Positions 23,328 through 34,121 of a stretch of 64,000 nt of DNA are shown here, one piece after another. Position numbers and translations under genes: made by a program. Below the pieces are notes generated by a model that saw only the letters and a list, made by a program, of their open reading frames with translations, was not told where the DNA came from and did no database searches. The DNA is taken from contig NZ_CP055930.1 of the NCBI RefSeq assembly GCF_013927005.1, positions 5,146,001 to 5,210,000 on the forward strand, given 5' to 3'. Source of the stretch: Enterobacter sp. RHBSTW-00175 (GTDB lineage: Bacteria; Pseudomonadota; Gammaproteobacteria; Enterobacterales; Enterobacteriaceae). Every line of letters starts with the position of its first letter. Position 1 is the stretch's first letter.

Positions 23328-24776
23328 ATGAGCAATGCAACAGGCGAACGTAATCTGGAGATCATCCAGGAAGTGCTGGAGATCTTTCCGGAAAAAACGC
23401 GCAAAGAACGCAGAAAGCACATGATGGTGAGCGACCCGGAGTTGGAAAGCGTCGGGAAATGCATCATCTCCAACCGTAAGTCGCAGCCCGGCGTGATGAC
23501 CGTGCGCGGTTGCTCTTACGCCGGTTCTAAAGGGGTGGTATTCGGGCCGATCAAAGATATGGCCCATATCTCCCACGGCCCGATCGGCTGCGGTCAGTAC
23601 TCCCGCGCCGGGCGGCGTAACTACTACACCGGCGTCAGCGGTGTTGATAGCTTCGGTACGCTCAACTTCACCTCCGATTTTCAGGAGCGCGATATCGTGT
23701 TTGGCGGCGATAAAAAGCTGGCCAAACTGATTGAAGAGATGGAGACGCTGTTCCCGCTGACCAAAGGGATCTCCATTCAGTCTGAATGCCCGGTCGGCCT
23801 GATTGGCGATGACATTGAAGCCGTTGCCAACGCCAGCCGCAAAGCCATCAATAAACCGGTTATTCCGGTGCGCTGCGAAGGTTTTCGCGGCGTTTCCCAG
23901 TCACTCGGTCACCACATTGCCAATGACGTGATCCGCGACTGGGTACTGGATAACCGTGAAGGCAAGCCGTTTGAAGCCGGTCCTTATGACGTGGCGATCA
24001 TCGGTGATTACAACATCGGCGGTGATGCCTGGGCTTCGCGCATTTTGCTCGAAGAGATGGGCCTGCGCGTGGTGGCGCAGTGGTCCGGCGACGGCACGCT
24101 GGTTGAGATGGAGAACACGCCGTTCGTCAAACTCAACCTTGTGCACTGCTACCGCTCGATGAACTACATCTCCCGCCATATGGAGGAGAAACACGGTATT
24201 CCGTGGATGGAGTACAACTTCTTCGGCCCGACCAAAGTCGCCGAGTCGTTGCGCAAAATCGCCGACATGTTTGATGACACCATTCGCGCCAACGCTGAAG
24301 CGGTGATCGCCAAATATCAGGCGCAGAACGACGCCATCATCGCCAAATACCGTCCGCGTCTGGAAGGCCGCAAAGTGCTGCTGTATATGGGCGGTTTACG
24401 TCCTCGCCATGTGATTGGCGCTTATGAAGATCTGGGGATGGAAATTATCGCTGCGGGTTATGAATTCGCCCATAACGATGACTACGACCGTACCCTGCCG
24501 GATCTGAAAGAAGGCACCTTGCTGTTCGACGATGCCAGCAGTTATGAACTGGAAGCCTTTGTCAAAGCGCTGAAGCCGGATCTGATCGGCTCCGGTATTA
24601 AAGAGAAGTACATCTTCCAGAAAATGGGCGTGCCGTTTCGCCAGATGCACTCCTGGGATTACTCCGGCCCCTATCACGGTTATGACGGCTTTGCCATCTT
24701 CGCCCGCGATATGGATATGACGCTCAACAACCCCGCGTGGGGCCAGTTGACTGCGCCGTGGCTGAAATCCGCCTGA
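23328..24776 (+). CDS. nifD: NifD, nitrogenase MoFe protein alpha chain
   Basis: Carries the FeMo cofactor where N2 is reduced and shares the P-cluster with NifK. The 482 residues contain the P-cluster cysteines in [17 protein letters not shown] and [11 protein letters not shown]. The late part of the chain has [21 protein letters not shown], with the homocitrate/cofactor-binding histidine in the M(H)SWD context. It is 27 bases downstream of nifH in the same operon. Confidence 0.99.
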   Translation: MSNATGERNLEIIQEVLEIFPEKTRKERRKHMMVSDPELESVGKCIISNRKSQPGVMTVRGCSYAGSKGVVFGPIKDMAHISHGPIGCGQYSRAGRRNYYTGVSGVDSFGTLNFTSDFQERDIVFGGDKKLAKLIEEMETLFPLTKGISIQSECPVGLIGDDIEAVANASRKAINKPVIPVRCEGFRGVSQSLGHHIANDVIRDWVLDNREGKPFEAGPYDVAIIGDYNIGGDAWASRILLEEMGLRVVAQWSGDGTLVEMENTPFVKLNLVHCYRSMNYISRHMEEKHGIPWMEYNFFGPTKVAESLRKIADMFDDTIRANAEAVIAKYQAQNDAIIAKYRPRLEGRKVLLYMGGLRPRHVIGAYEDLGMEIIAAGYEFAHNDDYDRTLPDLKEGTLLFDDASSYELEAFVKALKPDLIGSGIKEKYIFQKMGVPFRQMHSWDYSGPYHGYDGFAIFARDMDMTLNNPAWGQLTAPWLKSA

Positions 24777-24831
24777 TTTTAATCCTGCTATCCCGTCTGT
24801 TCACCGATTTGTGGCGCGGGAGGAGAACACC

Positions 24832-26394
24832 ATGAGCCAAAGTGTTGAGAAAATTCAAAACTGTCATCCGCTGTTTGAACAGGATGCGTACCAGATGCTG
24901 TTTAAAGATAAACGGCAACTGGAAGAGGCCCACGATCCGGCGCGCGTGCAGGAGGTCTTTCAATGGACCACCACGGCAGAGTATGAAGCGCTTAACTTTC
25001 AACGCGAAGCGCTGACTATCGATCCGGCAAAAGCCTGCCAGCCTCTGGGCGCGGTACTTTGCGCGCTGGGCTTTGCCAATACCCTGCCGTATGTTCACGG
25101 CTCCCAGGGGTGCGTGGCCTATTTCCGCACCTATTTTAACCGTCACTTTAAAGAGCCGATTGCCTGTGTTTCCGACTCGATGACGGAAGATGCGGCAGTA
25201 TTCGGCGGCAACAACAACCTGAACACCGGGTTGCAGAACGCCAGCGCCCTCTACAAGCCGGAAATCATTGCCGTCTCCACCACCTGTATGGCGGAGGTCA
25301 TCGGCGACGACCTGCAGGCGTTTATTGCTAACGCCAAAAAAGACGGCTTTATCGACGCGGCGATCCCGGTGCCTTACGCGCATACGCCGAGCTTTATCGG
25401 CAGCCATATCACCGGCTGGGACAATATGTTTGAGGGCTTCGCCCGTACCTTTACCGCCGATTACAGCGGGCAGCCGGGCAAGCTACCGCGTATCAATCTG
25501 GTTAGCGGATTTGAAACCTATCTCGGCAATTTCCGCGTGCTGAGACGCATGATGGAGCAAATGGAAGTGCCGTGCAGTCTGCTTTCCGATCCCTCCGAAG
25601 TACTGGATACTCCGGCTGACGGGCATTACCAGATGTATGCCGGCGGTACGACCCAGCAGGAGATACGCGAAGCGCCTGACGCTATCGACACCCTGCTACT
25701 GCAACCCTGGCAGCTGGCGAAAACTAAAAAAGTGGTGCAGGAAAGCTGGAACCAGCCCGCCACCGAGGTGCAAATCCCGATGGGGCTGGCCGGAACCGAC
25801 GAACTGCTGATGGCAGTAAGCCAGTTAACCGGCAAAGCCATTCCGGATAGCTTAGCGCTGGAACGCGGCCGGCTGGTGGACATGATACTCGACTCCCACA
25901 CCTGGCTGCACGGCAAGAAATTCGGCCTGTTCGGCGACCCGGATTTTGTCATGGGGCTGACCCGCTTCCTGCTGGAACTGGGCTGCGAACCGACGGTGAT
26001 TCTGTGCCATAACGGCAACAAACGCTGGCAGAAAGCGATGAAGAAAATGCTTGAAGCCTCGCCGTACGGTAAAGAGAGCGAAGTCTTTATCAACTGTGAT
26101 CTGTGGCATTTCCGCTCGCTGATGTTTACCCGTCAGCCGGACTTTATGATCGGCAACTCCTACGCCAAGTTTATCCAGCGCGATACGCTGGCGAAGGGTG
26201 AGCAGTTTGAAGTGCCGCTGATCCGCCTCGGGTTCCCGCTGTTCGATCGCCACCATCTGCACCGCCAGACCACCTGGGGTTACGAAGGGGCCATGAGTAT
26301 CCTCACCACGCTGGTTAATGCGGTGCTGGAGAAAGTCGACAGAGAGACCATCAAGCTCGGCAAAACCGACTACAGCTTCGATCTTATCCGTTAA
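24832..26394 (+). CDS. nifK: NifK, nitrogenase MoFe protein beta chain
   Basis: Partner of NifD in the alpha2-beta2 dinitrogenase, contributing half of each P-cluster. I chose the ATG at 24832, with GGGAGGAG upstream, which gives 520 residues as in Klebsiella; the frame is open a few codons earlier. P-cluster cysteines lie in PAKACQPLGA, GSQGCVAYF and STTCMAEVIGDD. The C-terminal region (FDRHHLHRQTTWGYEGAM) is well conserved. Confidence 0.99.
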   Translation: MSQSVEKIQNCHPLFEQDAYQMLFKDKRQLEEAHDPARVQEVFQWTTTAEYEALNFQREALTIDPAKACQPLGAVLCALGFANTLPYVHGSQGCVAYFRTYFNRHFKEPIACVSDSMTEDAAVFGGNNNLNTGLQNASALYKPEIIAVSTTCMAEVIGDDLQAFIANAKKDGFIDAAIPVPYAHTPSFIGSHITGWDNMFEGFARTFTADYSGQPGKLPRINLVSGFETYLGNFRVLRRMMEQMEVPCSLLSDPSEVLDTPADGHYQMYAGGTTQQEIREAPDAIDTLLLQPWQLAKTKKVVQESWNQPATEVQIPMGLAGTDELLMAVSQLTGKAIPDSLALERGRLVDMILDSHTWLHGKKFGLFGDPDFVMGLTRFLLELGCEPTVILCHNGNKRWQKAMKKMLEASPYGKESEVFINCDLWHFRSLMFTRQPDFMIGNSYAKFIQRDTLAKGEQFEVPLIRLGFPLFDRHHLHRQTTWGYEGAMSILTTLVNAVLEKVDRETIKLGKTDYSFDLIR

Positions 26395-26401
26395 CCATCA
26401 C

Positions 26402-26422
26402 AGCCCCGCCTTGCGCGGGGCT
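26402..26422 (+). other. Hairpin between nifK and nifT
   Basis: AGCCCCGC-CTTGC-GCGGGGCT is a perfect 8-base stem with no T run. It may stabilise the upstream nifHDK message or reduce read-through into nifTY. This role is inferred from its position. Confidence 0.65.
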
Positions 26423-26434
26423 CAGGGAGGCACT

Positions 26435-26653
26435 ATGCCGGTCGTTATTATTCGCCAGCGCGGCGCGGATCTCTACTGCTATATCGCTAAACAGGATCTG
26501 GAAGCGAAAATCCTGGTCGTTGAGCACGACACCCCGGAACGCTGGGGCGGTACGATTTCTCTTGAGGGCGGTCGCCGCTATTACGTCAATGTGCAACCGG
26601 GACGGCCCTCATTTCCCATTAGCCTGCGCGCCACCCGCGACGCCCTGGTGTAA
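26435..26653 (+). CDS. nifT: NifT, nitrogenase-associated small protein
   Basis: A 72-residue NifT/FixU family protein with the pattern MPVVIIRQR, then ERWGGTISLEGGRRYYV. Mutants in other species usually fix nitrogen normally, so the role is unclear; a maturation function is assumed. The ATG at 26435 follows GGGAGG. It is separated from nifK by a hairpin and from nifY by 11 bases. Confidence 0.95.
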   Translation: MPVVIIRQRGADLYCYIAKQDLEAKILVVEHDTPERWGGTISLEGGRRYYVNVQPGRPSFPISLRATRDALV

Positions 26654-26664
26654 GGAGACGAGCC

Positions 26665-27327
26665 ATGTCCGAAAACGATACCCTTTTCTGGCGGATGCTG
26701 GCGCTGTTCCAGGCGCTGCCGGAACTGCAACCCGCGCAAATCATGGCGTGGCTGACCGGTGACTGTGATGAACCGCTGACGCCGGAACTGTTGGCCTCGC
26801 TGGATCAACACCATCTGGAGCAGCGTTTTCCTCATGAGGAAGCATTAATGTCCGCCGGGCGCTGGGCACGGGTAAACGCGTGCCTGAAAGGCGATCTGCC
26901 TGCCCACTTGCGCGTTATCGACTACGCGGCACGTCGCCCGCAGTTGATTGTCGCCTTCTGCTCGCAGGATGGACTGGCAATCAACGGTCATTTCGGCCAG
27001 GGGCGGCTGTTTTTTATTTATGCCTTTGATGACCAGGGCGGCTGGCTGTATGACTTACGTCGTTACGCCGCCAGCCCGCAGGACAAAGAGCCCAATGAGA
27101 GCCGCGCGCAATTGCTCGGCGATTGCCATCTGCTGTTTTGCGAAGCGATTGGCGGCCCCGCCGCTGCCCGCCTGATCCGCCACAATATCCATCCGATGAA
27201 AGTCACCCCCGGGCAGACCATTACCTCGCAGTGCGACGCCATCAAAACGCTACTCAATGGGCAACTGCCGCCGTGGCTGGCAAAACGCCTTGAGCGCGCC
27301 AACCCGCTGGAAGAACGGGTGTTCTGA
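26665..27327 (+). CDS. nifY: NifY, apo-dinitrogenase-binding protein
   Basis: Binds apo-NifDK and helps FeMo-cofactor insertion; related to NafY and NifX. The 220 residues have an N-terminal helical domain. The C-terminal cofactor-binding fold (about residues 90-210) shows DGLAINGHFGQGRLFFIY, the signature shared with NifX and the NifB C-terminus. It is the last gene of the nifHDKTY operon, followed by a terminator. Confidence 0.95.
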   Translation: MSENDTLFWRMLALFQALPELQPAQIMAWLTGDCDEPLTPELLASLDQHHLEQRFPHEEALMSAGRWARVNACLKGDLPAHLRVIDYAARRPQLIVAFCSQDGLAINGHFGQGRLFFIYAFDDQGGWLYDLRRYAASPQDKEPNESRAQLLGDCHLLFCEAIGGPAAARLIRHNIHPMKVTPGQTITSQCDAIKTLLNGQLPPWLAKRLERANPLEERVF

Positions 27328-27330
27328 ATC

Positions 27331-27354
27331 AATCCCCTTCGGGGGATTTTTTTT
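27331..27354 (+). terminator. nifHDKTY terminator
   Basis: AATCCCC-TTCG-GGGGATT forms a stem followed by eight Ts, directly after the nifY stop. Confidence 0.92.
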
Positions 27355-27382
27355 GCGTGAACATTGCGCCAATTGTCTGCTT

Positions 27383-27398
27383 TGTTGCAAAAACGACA
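27383..27398. promoter_or_regulatory. NifA activator site for nifE
   Basis: TGTTGCAAAAACGACA fits TGT-N10-ACA and lies about 60-75 bases before the predicted nifE start, closer than usual. A near-IHF match with one mismatch in the TTR part follows it. Confidence 0.75.
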
Positions 27399-27430
27399 CT
27401 TTTTTTCTCTTAAAAATCAATCACTCATTA

Positions 27431-27447
27431 CTGGCTCGCGAATTGCA
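27431..27447 (+). promoter_or_regulatory. nifENX sigma-54 promoter
   Basis: CTGGCTCGCGAATTGCA has exact GG-N10-GC geometry with a TTGCA -12 element. It lies 37 bases before the nifE ATG. Confidence 0.92.
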
Positions 27448-27483
27448 CCTTCTGCAACAACCCAACCAGATGATGAGGTGAAG

Positions 27484-28857
27484 ATGAAGGGGAACGAGAT
27501 CCTGGCTTTGCTCGATGAACCTGCCTGCGAGCACAACCACAAACAGAAATCCGGCTGCAGCGCGCCGAAACCCGGCGCGACGGCGGGTGGCTGCGCCTTT
27601 GACGGTGCGCAGATCACCCTGCTGCCACTCTCCGATGTTGCCCACCTGGTGCACGGCCCCATTGGTTGTACCGGTAGTTCATGGGATAACCGTGGCAGCT
27701 TCAGCTCCGGCCCGACGATCAACCGGCTGGGTTTTACCACCGATCTGAGCGAACAGGATGTGATCATGGGGCGTGGCGAGCGCCGCCTGTTCCATGCCGT
27801 GCGCCACATCGTCAACCGCTACCACCCGGCCGCCGTTTTTATCTATAACACCTGCGTACCCGCAATGGAGGGCGACGATATCGAAGCCGTCTGCCAGGCG
27901 GCAGAAACCGCTACCGGCGTACCGGTGATTGCCGTTGATGTCGCCGGCTTTTACGGCAGCAAAAATCTCGGCAACCGGCTGGCCGGTGAAGTGATGGTGA
28001 AAAAGGTAATTGGCGGGCGTGAACCCGCACCGTGGCCCGAAGATACCCCTTTTGCCCCGGCGCACCGCCACGATATCGGGCTGATTGGCGAATTCAATAT
28101 TGCCGGGGAGTTCTGGCACATTCAGCCGCTGCTCGATGAGCTGGGTATTCGCGTGCTCGGTAGCCTTTCCGGCGACGGGCGTTTCAGTGAGATCCAGACG
28201 CTGCACCGGGCGCAGGTCAATATGCTGGTCTGCTCCAGGGCGCTGATCAATGTCGCCCGCTCGCTGGAGCAGCGCTACGGCACGCCGTGGTTTGAAGGCA
28301 GTTTTTATGGTGTTCGCGCCACTTCCGACGCTCTGCGTCAACTGGCGGCACTGACCGCAGACCGCGATCTGATGCAGCGCACTGAACAACTCATTGCCCG
28401 CGAAGAACAACGAACAGAGCAGGCTCTGGCCCCGCTGCGCGAGCGCCTGCGCGGGCGCAAAGCGCTGCTCTATACCGGCGGCGTGAAATCCTGGTCGGTG
28501 GTCTCGGCTCTTCAGGATCTGGGCATGGAAGTGGTGGCGACCGGCACACGCAAATCCACCGAAGAGGATAAACAACGCATCCGCGAACTGATGGGCGCCG
28601 ATGCGCTGATGCTTGATGAAGGCAACGCCCGCTCGCTTCTGGACGTGGTTTACCGCTACCAGGCGGACATAATGATCGCCGGGGGACGCAATATGTATAC
28701 CGCCTACAAAGCGCGGCTGCCGTTCCTCGATATCAATCAGGAGCGCGAGCACGCCTTTGCCGGCTACCGCGGCATTGTCACGCTGGCTGAACAACTCTGC
28801 CTGACCATGGAAAGCCCGGTCTGGCCACAAACCCATTCCCGCGCACCGTGGCAATAA
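27484..28857 (+). CDS. nifE: NifE, FeMo-cofactor scaffold subunit
   Basis: With NifN forms the NifEN scaffold, where the NifB-cofactor becomes FeMo cofactor. It is a NifD paralogue of 457 residues. The Cys-rich N-terminus ([20 protein letters not shown]) and cluster-ligating motifs [14 protein letters not shown] and [13 protein letters not shown] are present. The ATG at 27484, after GATGAGGTGA, gives the Klebsiella length. It lies 10 bases before nifN. Confidence 0.98.
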   Translation: MKGNEILALLDEPACEHNHKQKSGCSAPKPGATAGGCAFDGAQITLLPLSDVAHLVHGPIGCTGSSWDNRGSFSSGPTINRLGFTTDLSEQDVIMGRGERRLFHAVRHIVNRYHPAAVFIYNTCVPAMEGDDIEAVCQAAETATGVPVIAVDVAGFYGSKNLGNRLAGEVMVKKVIGGREPAPWPEDTPFAPAHRHDIGLIGEFNIAGEFWHIQPLLDELGIRVLGSLSGDGRFSEIQTLHRAQVNMLVCSRALINVARSLEQRYGTPWFEGSFYGVRATSDALRQLAALTADRDLMQRTEQLIAREEQRTEQALAPLRERLRGRKALLYTGGVKSWSVVSALQDLGMEVVATGTRKSTEEDKQRIRELMGADALMLDEGNARSLLDVVYRYQADIMIAGGRNMYTAYKARLPFLDINQEREHAFAGYRGIVTLAEQLCLTMESPVWPQTHSRAPWQ

Positions 28858-28867
28858 GGATCACACA

Positions 28868-30253
28868 ATGGCAGAAATTATCCGTAGTAAAAAGCCGCTG
28901 GCCGTCAGTCCGGTAAAAAGCGGCCAGCCGCTGGGCGCGATTCTGGCGAGCATGGGCTTTGAACAGAGCATTCCGCTGGTTCATGGTGCTCAGGGGTGCA
29001 GCGCCTTCGCAAAGGTCTTTTTTATTCAGCATTTTCACGATCCGATCCCGCTGCAATCGACGGCAATGGACCCGACATCCACCATTATGGGCGCCGATGG
29101 GAACATCTTTACCGCACTGAATGTGCTGTGCTCACGTAACAACCCGAAAGCGATTGTTCTGCTGAGCACCGGCCTTTCTGAGGCGCAGGGCAGCGATATT
29201 TCACGTGTGGTGCGCCAGTTCCGCGATGAATTCCCGCGCCATAAAGGGGTGGCGCTGCTGACCGTTAACACACCGGATTTTTATGGCAGCCTGGAAAACG
29301 GCTACAGCGCGGTACTGGAGAGCATGGTTGAACAGTGGGTGCCGGAAAAACCGCAGCCGGGCGTGCGCAATCGCCGCGTGAACCTGCTGCTCAGCCACTT
29401 GCTGACGCCGGGCGACGTCGAGCTGCTGCGCAGTTATGTCGAGGCATTTGGCCTGCAACCGGTGATTGTGCCGGATCTCTCCCAGTCGCTGGACGGCCAT
29501 CTCGCCAGCGGGGATTTCTCACCTATTACCCAGGGCGGCAGCAGCCTGCGGCTGATTGAACAGATGGGACAGAGCCTCGGCACGTTCGCCATTGGCGTTT
29601 CCCTCTCCCGCGCCGCGCAGTTGCTGACGCAGCGCAGCCATGCAGAGGTCATCACGCTGCCGCACCTGATGACCATGAGCCAGTGCGATACGTTTATTCA
29701 TCAACTGAAGCGCCTCTCCGGGCGTGATGTTCCGGCGTGGATCGAGCGCCAGCGCGGGCAATTGCAGGATGCGATGATCGATTGCCATATGTGGTTACAG
29801 GGCGCGCCTGTCGCGCTGGCCGCCGAGGGCGATCTGCTCGCCGCCTGGTGCGATTTCGCCCGTGATATGGGCATGGTTCCCGGCCCGGTGGTGGCGCCAG
29901 TGAGCCAGAAAGGGTTGCAGGATCTGCCGGTCGAAAACGTCATCATCGGCGATCTGGAGGATATGCAGGATCTGTTGTGCAAAACGCCTGCATCACTGCT
30001 GGTGTCCAATTCTCACGCTGCGGATTTGGCCAGGCAGTTCAACATTCCGCTGGTGCGCGCCGGTTTCCCCCTGTTCGACCGTCTGGGCGAATTTCGCCGC
30101 GTGCGCCAGGGTTACGCCGGGATGCGCGACACCTTGTTTGAGCTGGCGAATGCACTGCGCGATCGCCACCATCATCTTGCCGCTTATCACTCGCCGCTGC
30201 GCCAGCGTTTTTACGAACCTGCATCTTCGGGAGGTGACTATGCAACATGTTAA
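28868..30253 (+). CDS. nifN: NifN, FeMo-cofactor scaffold subunit
   Basis: Beta-like partner of NifE and a NifK paralogue, 461 residues. Conserved parts include SGQPLGAILASMGFE, HGAQGCSAFAKVFFIQHF and STGLSEAQGSD. The last of these lacks the third P-cluster cysteine found in NifK, as expected for NifN. Its last 14 bases overlap the nifX start, so the two are probably coupled. Confidence 0.97.
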   Translation: MAEIIRSKKPLAVSPVKSGQPLGAILASMGFEQSIPLVHGAQGCSAFAKVFFIQHFHDPIPLQSTAMDPTSTIMGADGNIFTALNVLCSRNNPKAIVLLSTGLSEAQGSDISRVVRQFRDEFPRHKGVALLTVNTPDFYGSLENGYSAVLESMVEQWVPEKPQPGVRNRRVNLLLSHLLTPGDVELLRSYVEAFGLQPVIVPDLSQSLDGHLASGDFSPITQGGSSLRLIEQMGQSLGTFAIGVSLSRAAQLLTQRSHAEVITLPHLMTMSQCDTFIHQLKRLSGRDVPAWIERQRGQLQDAMIDCHMWLQGAPVALAAEGDLLAAWCDFARDMGMVPGPVVAPVSQKGLQDLPVENVIIGDLEDMQDLLCKTPASLLVSNSHAADLARQFNIPLVRAGFPLFDRLGEFRRVRQGYAGMRDTLFELANALRDRHHHLAAYHSPLRQRFYEPASSGGDYATC

Positions 30254-30704
30254 CCGACAATTCAGCACCATTTGCGACAGTGAATGGTCGATGAGAGTGG
30301 CCTTTGCCAGTTCCGATTACCACCATGTCGATCAGCATTTCGGCGCCACGCCGCGGCTGGTGGTGTACGGCGTCAAAGAGGATGACGTCACCCTGCTACG
30401 GGTGGTGGATTTCTCGGTACTGCCCGGCCATCAGCAGGAGAAACTGACCAGCCGGATTAGCGCGCTGGAGGATTGTGTGACGCTCTACTGCGTGGCGATC
30501 GGCGAGACGGTTTTTCGCCAGCTTTTACAGGTCGGCGTGCGCGCGGTGCGCGTTCCGGCAGATACAACGATTGTCGGGCTGTTGCAGGAAATCCAACACT
30601 ACTGGTACGACAAAGAGCAGCGAAGAAGTGCGCGCAGCCGCAATACCGATCGCTTTGCCGGGCTACTGCTGGAAGATGAGTGGCAGGAAGAGGATGAGCG
30701 CTGA
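30240..30704 (+). CDS. nifX: NifX, FeMo-cofactor precursor carrier
   Basis: Binds NifB-cofactor and the VK precursor between NifB and NifEN. I chose the ATG at 30240, with GGGAGGTGAC upstream inside the nifN end, which gives 154 residues. The fold signature MRVAFASSDYHHVDQHFGAT is shared with NifY and the NifB C-terminus. The acidic tail (EDEWQEEDER) is typical. It is the last gene of the nifENX operon. Confidence 0.95.
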   Translation: MQHVNRQFSTICDSEWSMRVAFASSDYHHVDQHFGATPRLVVYGVKEDDVTLLRVVDFSVLPGHQQEKLTSRISALEDCVTLYCVAIGETVFRQLLQVGVRAVRVPADTTIVGLLQEIQHYWYDKEQRRSARSRNTDRFAGLLLEDEWQEEDER

Positions 30705-30715
30705 TGCCTTTTCTG

Positions 30716-30731
30716 TGTCAGCTCTGTGACA
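30716..30731. promoter_or_regulatory. NifA activator site for nifU
   Basis: TGTCAGCTCTGTGACA fits TGT-N10-ACA, about 110-125 bases before the predicted nifU start. Confidence 0.85.
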
Positions 30732-30738
30732 AAGCCAA

Positions 30739-30770
30739 CATAAAACTGCGACATAGTTCGCAGTTTTATG
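30739..30770 (+). terminator. Hairpin ending nifENX
   Basis: CATAAAACTGCGA-CATAGT-TCGCAGTTTTATG is a perfect 13-base inverted repeat lying between the NifA site and the nifU promoter. The TTTT is inside the stem, so as a terminator it is less certain than the nifY one. Confidence 0.65.
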
Positions 30771-30814
30771 TCAGGCTCCAAAATCATCTTATTGAAATAT
30801 AACGGTTTCATCTT

Positions 30815-30831
30815 CTGGTACTGCTTTTGCT
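30815..30831 (+). promoter_or_regulatory. nifUSVWZM sigma-54 promoter
   Basis: CTGGTACTGCTTTTGCT has exact GG-N10-GC spacing. The predicted start near 30842 leaves a leader of about 70 bases before the nifU ATG. Confidence 0.9.
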
Positions 30832-30911
30832 TCTACGATATTACCCGCTGTTGATTGACGCGGTGTAATGCGCTCCGGCGCGTTCCGTCATACATCCTGG
30901 GAGCCAAAAGC

Positions 30912-31751
30912 ATGTGGAATTACTCCGAGAAAGTGAAAGATCATTTTTTTAATCCCCGTAACGCCCGGGTGGTGGAAAACGCCAACGCCGTGGGTGATGT
31001 GGGATCGTTAAGCTGTGGCGATGCGTTACGGCTGATGCTGCGAGTGGATCCGCAAGATGAAACCATTCTTGAGGCCGGGTTTCAGACCTTTGGCTGCGGC
31101 AGCGCAATTGCCTCTTCTTCCGCCTTAACGGAACTGATTATCGGCCGCACGCTGGCGCAGGCCGAACAGGTCACCAACCAACAAATTGCCGATTATCTTG
31201 ACGGTTTACCGCCGCAAAAAATGCACTGTTCGGTCATGGGCCAGGAAGCGCTACGTGCTGCCATCGCCAACTACCGCGGCGAAACGCTGGAAGATGACCA
31301 CGAAGAAGGCGTGCTGATTTGTAAGTGCTTTGGCGTGGATGAAGGACAGATTCGCCGCGCGGTGCTAAGCAATGGGCTGACCACGCTGGAAGAGGTGATC
31401 AACTACACCAAAGCAGGCGGCGGCTGTACTTCGTGTCATGAAAAAATCGAACTGGCGCTGGCGGATATTCTCGCGCAGCACCCACAGGTCGCCGCGCCGG
31501 TTACGACAACCAAAGATCCGCACTGGCAGGAAGTGGTTGATGCCATCACTGAACTGCGCCCGCATATTCAGGCTGATGGAGGCGATATGACGCTGCTCAG
31601 CGTGGCAAATCATAAAGTCACGGTCAGCCTCTCCGGCAGTTGTAGCGGCTGCATGATGACCGACATGACGCTCGCCTGGTTACAGCAAAAACTGATGGAA
31701 CGCACCGGCTGTTATATGGAAGTCGTGGCTGGTGAAGCCGCAGTGTATTAA
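30912..31751 (+). CDS. nifU: NifU, nitrogenase Fe-S cluster scaffold
   Basis: Scaffold on which NifS-derived sulfur and iron are assembled into clusters for NifH and NifDK. The ATG at 30912 gives 279 residues with three modules. An IscU-like N-terminal domain has cysteines in [16 protein letters not shown] and MHCSVMG. The central permanent [2Fe-2S] domain has CKCFGVDE and GGGCTSCHE. The C-terminal Nfu-like domain has CSGCMMTDM. Upstream frame to 30855 has no good start. Confidence 0.97.
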   Translation: MWNYSEKVKDHFFNPRNARVVENANAVGDVGSLSCGDALRLMLRVDPQDETILEAGFQTFGCGSAIASSSALTELIIGRTLAQAEQVTNQQIADYLDGLPPQKMHCSVMGQEALRAAIANYRGETLEDDHEEGVLICKCFGVDEGQIRRAVLSNGLTTLEEVINYTKAGGGCTSCHEKIELALADILAQHPQVAAPVTTTKDPHWQEVVDAITELRPHIQADGGDMTLLSVANHKVTVSLSGSCSGCMMTDMTLAWLQQKLMERTGCYMEVVAGEAAVY

Positions 31752-31766
31752 CAGAGGGGAAAGAGC

Positions 31767-32969
31767 ATGAAACAGGTATATCTGGATAACAACGCCACCA
31801 CGCGAATCGATCCAATGGTGCTGGAAGCGATGATGCCCTTTCTGACCGAGCATTATGGCAACCCCTCTTCGATTCATGATTTCGGCACGCCTTCCCGTGA
31901 GGCCCTTGAGCGCGCGCACCAACAGGTTGCCGCCCTGCTTGGGGCCGATCATACCAGCGAGATTATTTTCACCTCCTGCGCAACCGAAGCCACGTCAACC
32001 GCGCTGCACGCCTGTGTTGAACTGATGCCGGAGCGCCGGGAAATTATCACCACTGCAGTGGAGCACCCGGCCACGCTCGCCGTTTGTGAACATCTGGAGC
32101 GTCAGGGTTACCTTATCCACCGCATTGGTGTGAATAGCGACGGTGCGCTGGATATGGAGCAGTACCGCCAGGCGCTCAGCACGCGAGTGGCGGTGGTGAG
32201 CGTGATGTGGGCAAACAACGAAACCGGCGTGCTGTTTCCGGTGATTGAAATGGCGGCCATGGCCCATGAATACGGCGCGCTGTTCCACTGCGATGCGGTA
32301 CAGGCGGTCGGCAAAATTCCGCTGGATATTGGCCGCACGCAGATCGATATGCTCTCCTGCTCGGCGCACAAACTGCACGGGCCGAAGGGTGTCGGCTGCC
32401 TCTATCTGCGGCGCGGAACGCGTTTTCGTCCGCTGCTACGCGGCGGCCATCAGGAGCGCGGACGCCGTGCAGGGACGGAAAACATTGCCGGGATTGTCGG
32501 CATGGGTGCAGCCTGCGAACTTGCGCAGATCCATCTGCCAGGTGCCTCCTCGCTGGCACACCTGCGCGATCGACTGCAGGAAGGGCTTATTGCGCAGGTG
32601 CCTTCCGTGATGGTAATGGGCGGCAACCAGCCGCGCGTTCCAGGCACCACCAATCTGGCGTTTGAGTTTATCGAAGGGGAAGCCATTTTATTACTGCTCA
32701 ACCAGGTGGGAATTGCGGCATCAAGCGGCAGCGCCTGTACCTCCGGTTCGCTGGAGCCTTCGCATGTCATGCGGGCGATGAACATTCCTTACACCGCCGC
32801 GCACGGCAGTATTCGTTTCTCGCTCTCGCGCTACACGCGTGAGAAGGAGATCGACTACGTGATCGACACCCTGCCAACGATTATTGCCCGCCTGCGGATG
32901 CTCTCGCCCTACTGGCAGGAGGGAAAACCCGGGGCGGCTGAATCAGCATTTGCGCCGTTATACGGCTAA
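31767..32969 (+). CDS. nifS: NifS, cysteine desulfurase
   Basis: Pyridoxal-phosphate enzyme that takes sulfur from cysteine and passes it to NifU. The PLP-binding lysine is about K202 in [12 protein letters not shown], and the persulfide-forming cysteine is about C324 in [13 protein letters not shown]. The 400 residues match the family. It lies 15 bases after nifU and 10 before nifV, within the same operon. Confidence 0.98.
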   Translation: MKQVYLDNNATTRIDPMVLEAMMPFLTEHYGNPSSIHDFGTPSREALERAHQQVAALLGADHTSEIIFTSCATEATSTALHACVELMPERREIITTAVEHPATLAVCEHLERQGYLIHRIGVNSDGALDMEQYRQALSTRVAVVSVMWANNETGVLFPVIEMAAMAHEYGALFHCDAVQAVGKIPLDIGRTQIDMLSCSAHKLHGPKGVGCLYLRRGTRFRPLLRGGHQERGRRAGTENIAGIVGMGAACELAQIHLPGASSLAHLRDRLQEGLIAQVPSVMVMGGNQPRVPGTTNLAFEFIEGEAILLLLNQVGIAASSGSACTSGSLEPSHVMRAMNIPYTAAHGSIRFSLSRYTREKEIDYVIDTLPTIIARLRMLSPYWQEGKPGAAESAFAPLYG

Positions 32970-32979
32970 GGCGGCGAGT

Positions 32980-34119
32980 ATGAATGTGCTTATCAACGAC
33001 ACCACCCTGCGTGACGGCGAACAGAGTCCGGGCGTCGCGTTTCTCGCCAGCGAGAAAATCGCCATCGCCGAGGCGCTGTTTACTGCGGGCATTACCGCGC
33101 TCGAAGTTGGCACGCCAGCGATGGGCGACGAGGAGCGCCAGCGCATTTTGCAGGTGCGCCGGCATGTGCCCGCCGCAACGCTGATGTCCTGGTGTCGGAT
33201 GAACCACGACGAGATCCGCCAGAGCGCGGATCTCGGTATGGACTGGGTGGATATCTCCCTGCCCGCTTCGGATAAGCTGCGCCAGTACAAGCTTCGCGAA
33301 CCGCTACCGCAGTTGCTCGATAAACTGGGTACGCTGATTGCACAAGCGCGGACGCTGGGAATGCAGGTCTGTGTCGGCTGCGAGGATGCCTCACGCGCCA
33401 GCGATCAGACGCTGAACCAGATTGCCGATATCGCCCGCGAAGCGGGCGCGAAACGACTGCGTTTCGCCGACACTCTCGGCCTGCTCGATCCCTTTACCAC
33501 CACCACCCGCATTCAGGCGCTTGGTGAATACTGGCCGGGCGAAATCGAAATGCATGCGCACAACGATCTGGGGCTGGCGACCGCCAATACGCTGGCGGCG
33601 GTGCGCGCCGGAGCCACCAGCGTCAACACGACCGTGCTCGGGCTGGGCGAACGCGCAGGCAATGCCGCGCTGGAAACCGTTGCTCTGAGCCTGAGCCGCT
33701 GCCTGCAACAGGATTGTGGTGTTGATTTTACGCGCCTGCCGTCCCTGTGCCAGACCGTGGCCGACGCGACACAGCGGGCGATTGACCCGCAGCAACCGCT
33801 GGTAGGTTCACAGGTTTTCACCCATGAATCCGGCGTTCATGTCGCCGCGCTACTGCGCGATCGCGAAAGCTATCAGGCGATTGATCCGGCACTGATGGGG
33901 CGCGAGTATCGGCTGGTGCTGGGTAAACACTCCGGTCGCCAGGCGGTGGATGGCGTCTTCGCCCGCATGGGGTATCACCTCGATACCCTACAAATCGATC
34001 TGCTGCTGCCGGAGATCCGCCGCTTTGCCGAGCGCTGGAAACGCACGCCGAAAGAGGAAGAGCTGGTGGCAATTTACGATGCGCTGTGCGGGGAATCCGC
34101 ACACTTTGCGAGGGGCTGA
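32980..34119 (+). CDS. nifV: NifV, homocitrate synthase
   Basis: Condenses acetyl-CoA and 2-oxoglutarate to homocitrate, the organic ligand of the FeMo cofactor. I chose the ATG at 32980, which gives 379 residues and the standard DRE-TIM start [19 protein letters not shown]. The metal-binding HAHND motif lies in [16 protein letters not shown] and the second conserved stretch in [14 protein letters not shown]. The frame is open further upstream inside nifS without a suitable start. Confidence 0.97.
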   Translation: MNVLINDTTLRDGEQSPGVAFLASEKIAIAEALFTAGITALEVGTPAMGDEERQRILQVRRHVPAATLMSWCRMNHDEIRQSADLGMDWVDISLPASDKLRQYKLREPLPQLLDKLGTLIAQARTLGMQVCVGCEDASRASDQTLNQIADIAREAGAKRLRFADTLGLLDPFTTTTRIQALGEYWPGEIEMHAHNDLGLATANTLAAVRAGATSVNTTVLGLGERAGNAALETVALSLSRCLQQDCGVDFTRLPSLCQTVADATQRAIDPQQPLVGSQVFTHESGVHVAALLRDRESYQAIDPALMGREYRLVLGKHSGRQAVDGVFARMGYHLDTLQIDLLLPEIRRFAERWKRTPKEEELVAIYDALCGESAHFARG

Positions 34120-34121
34120 CG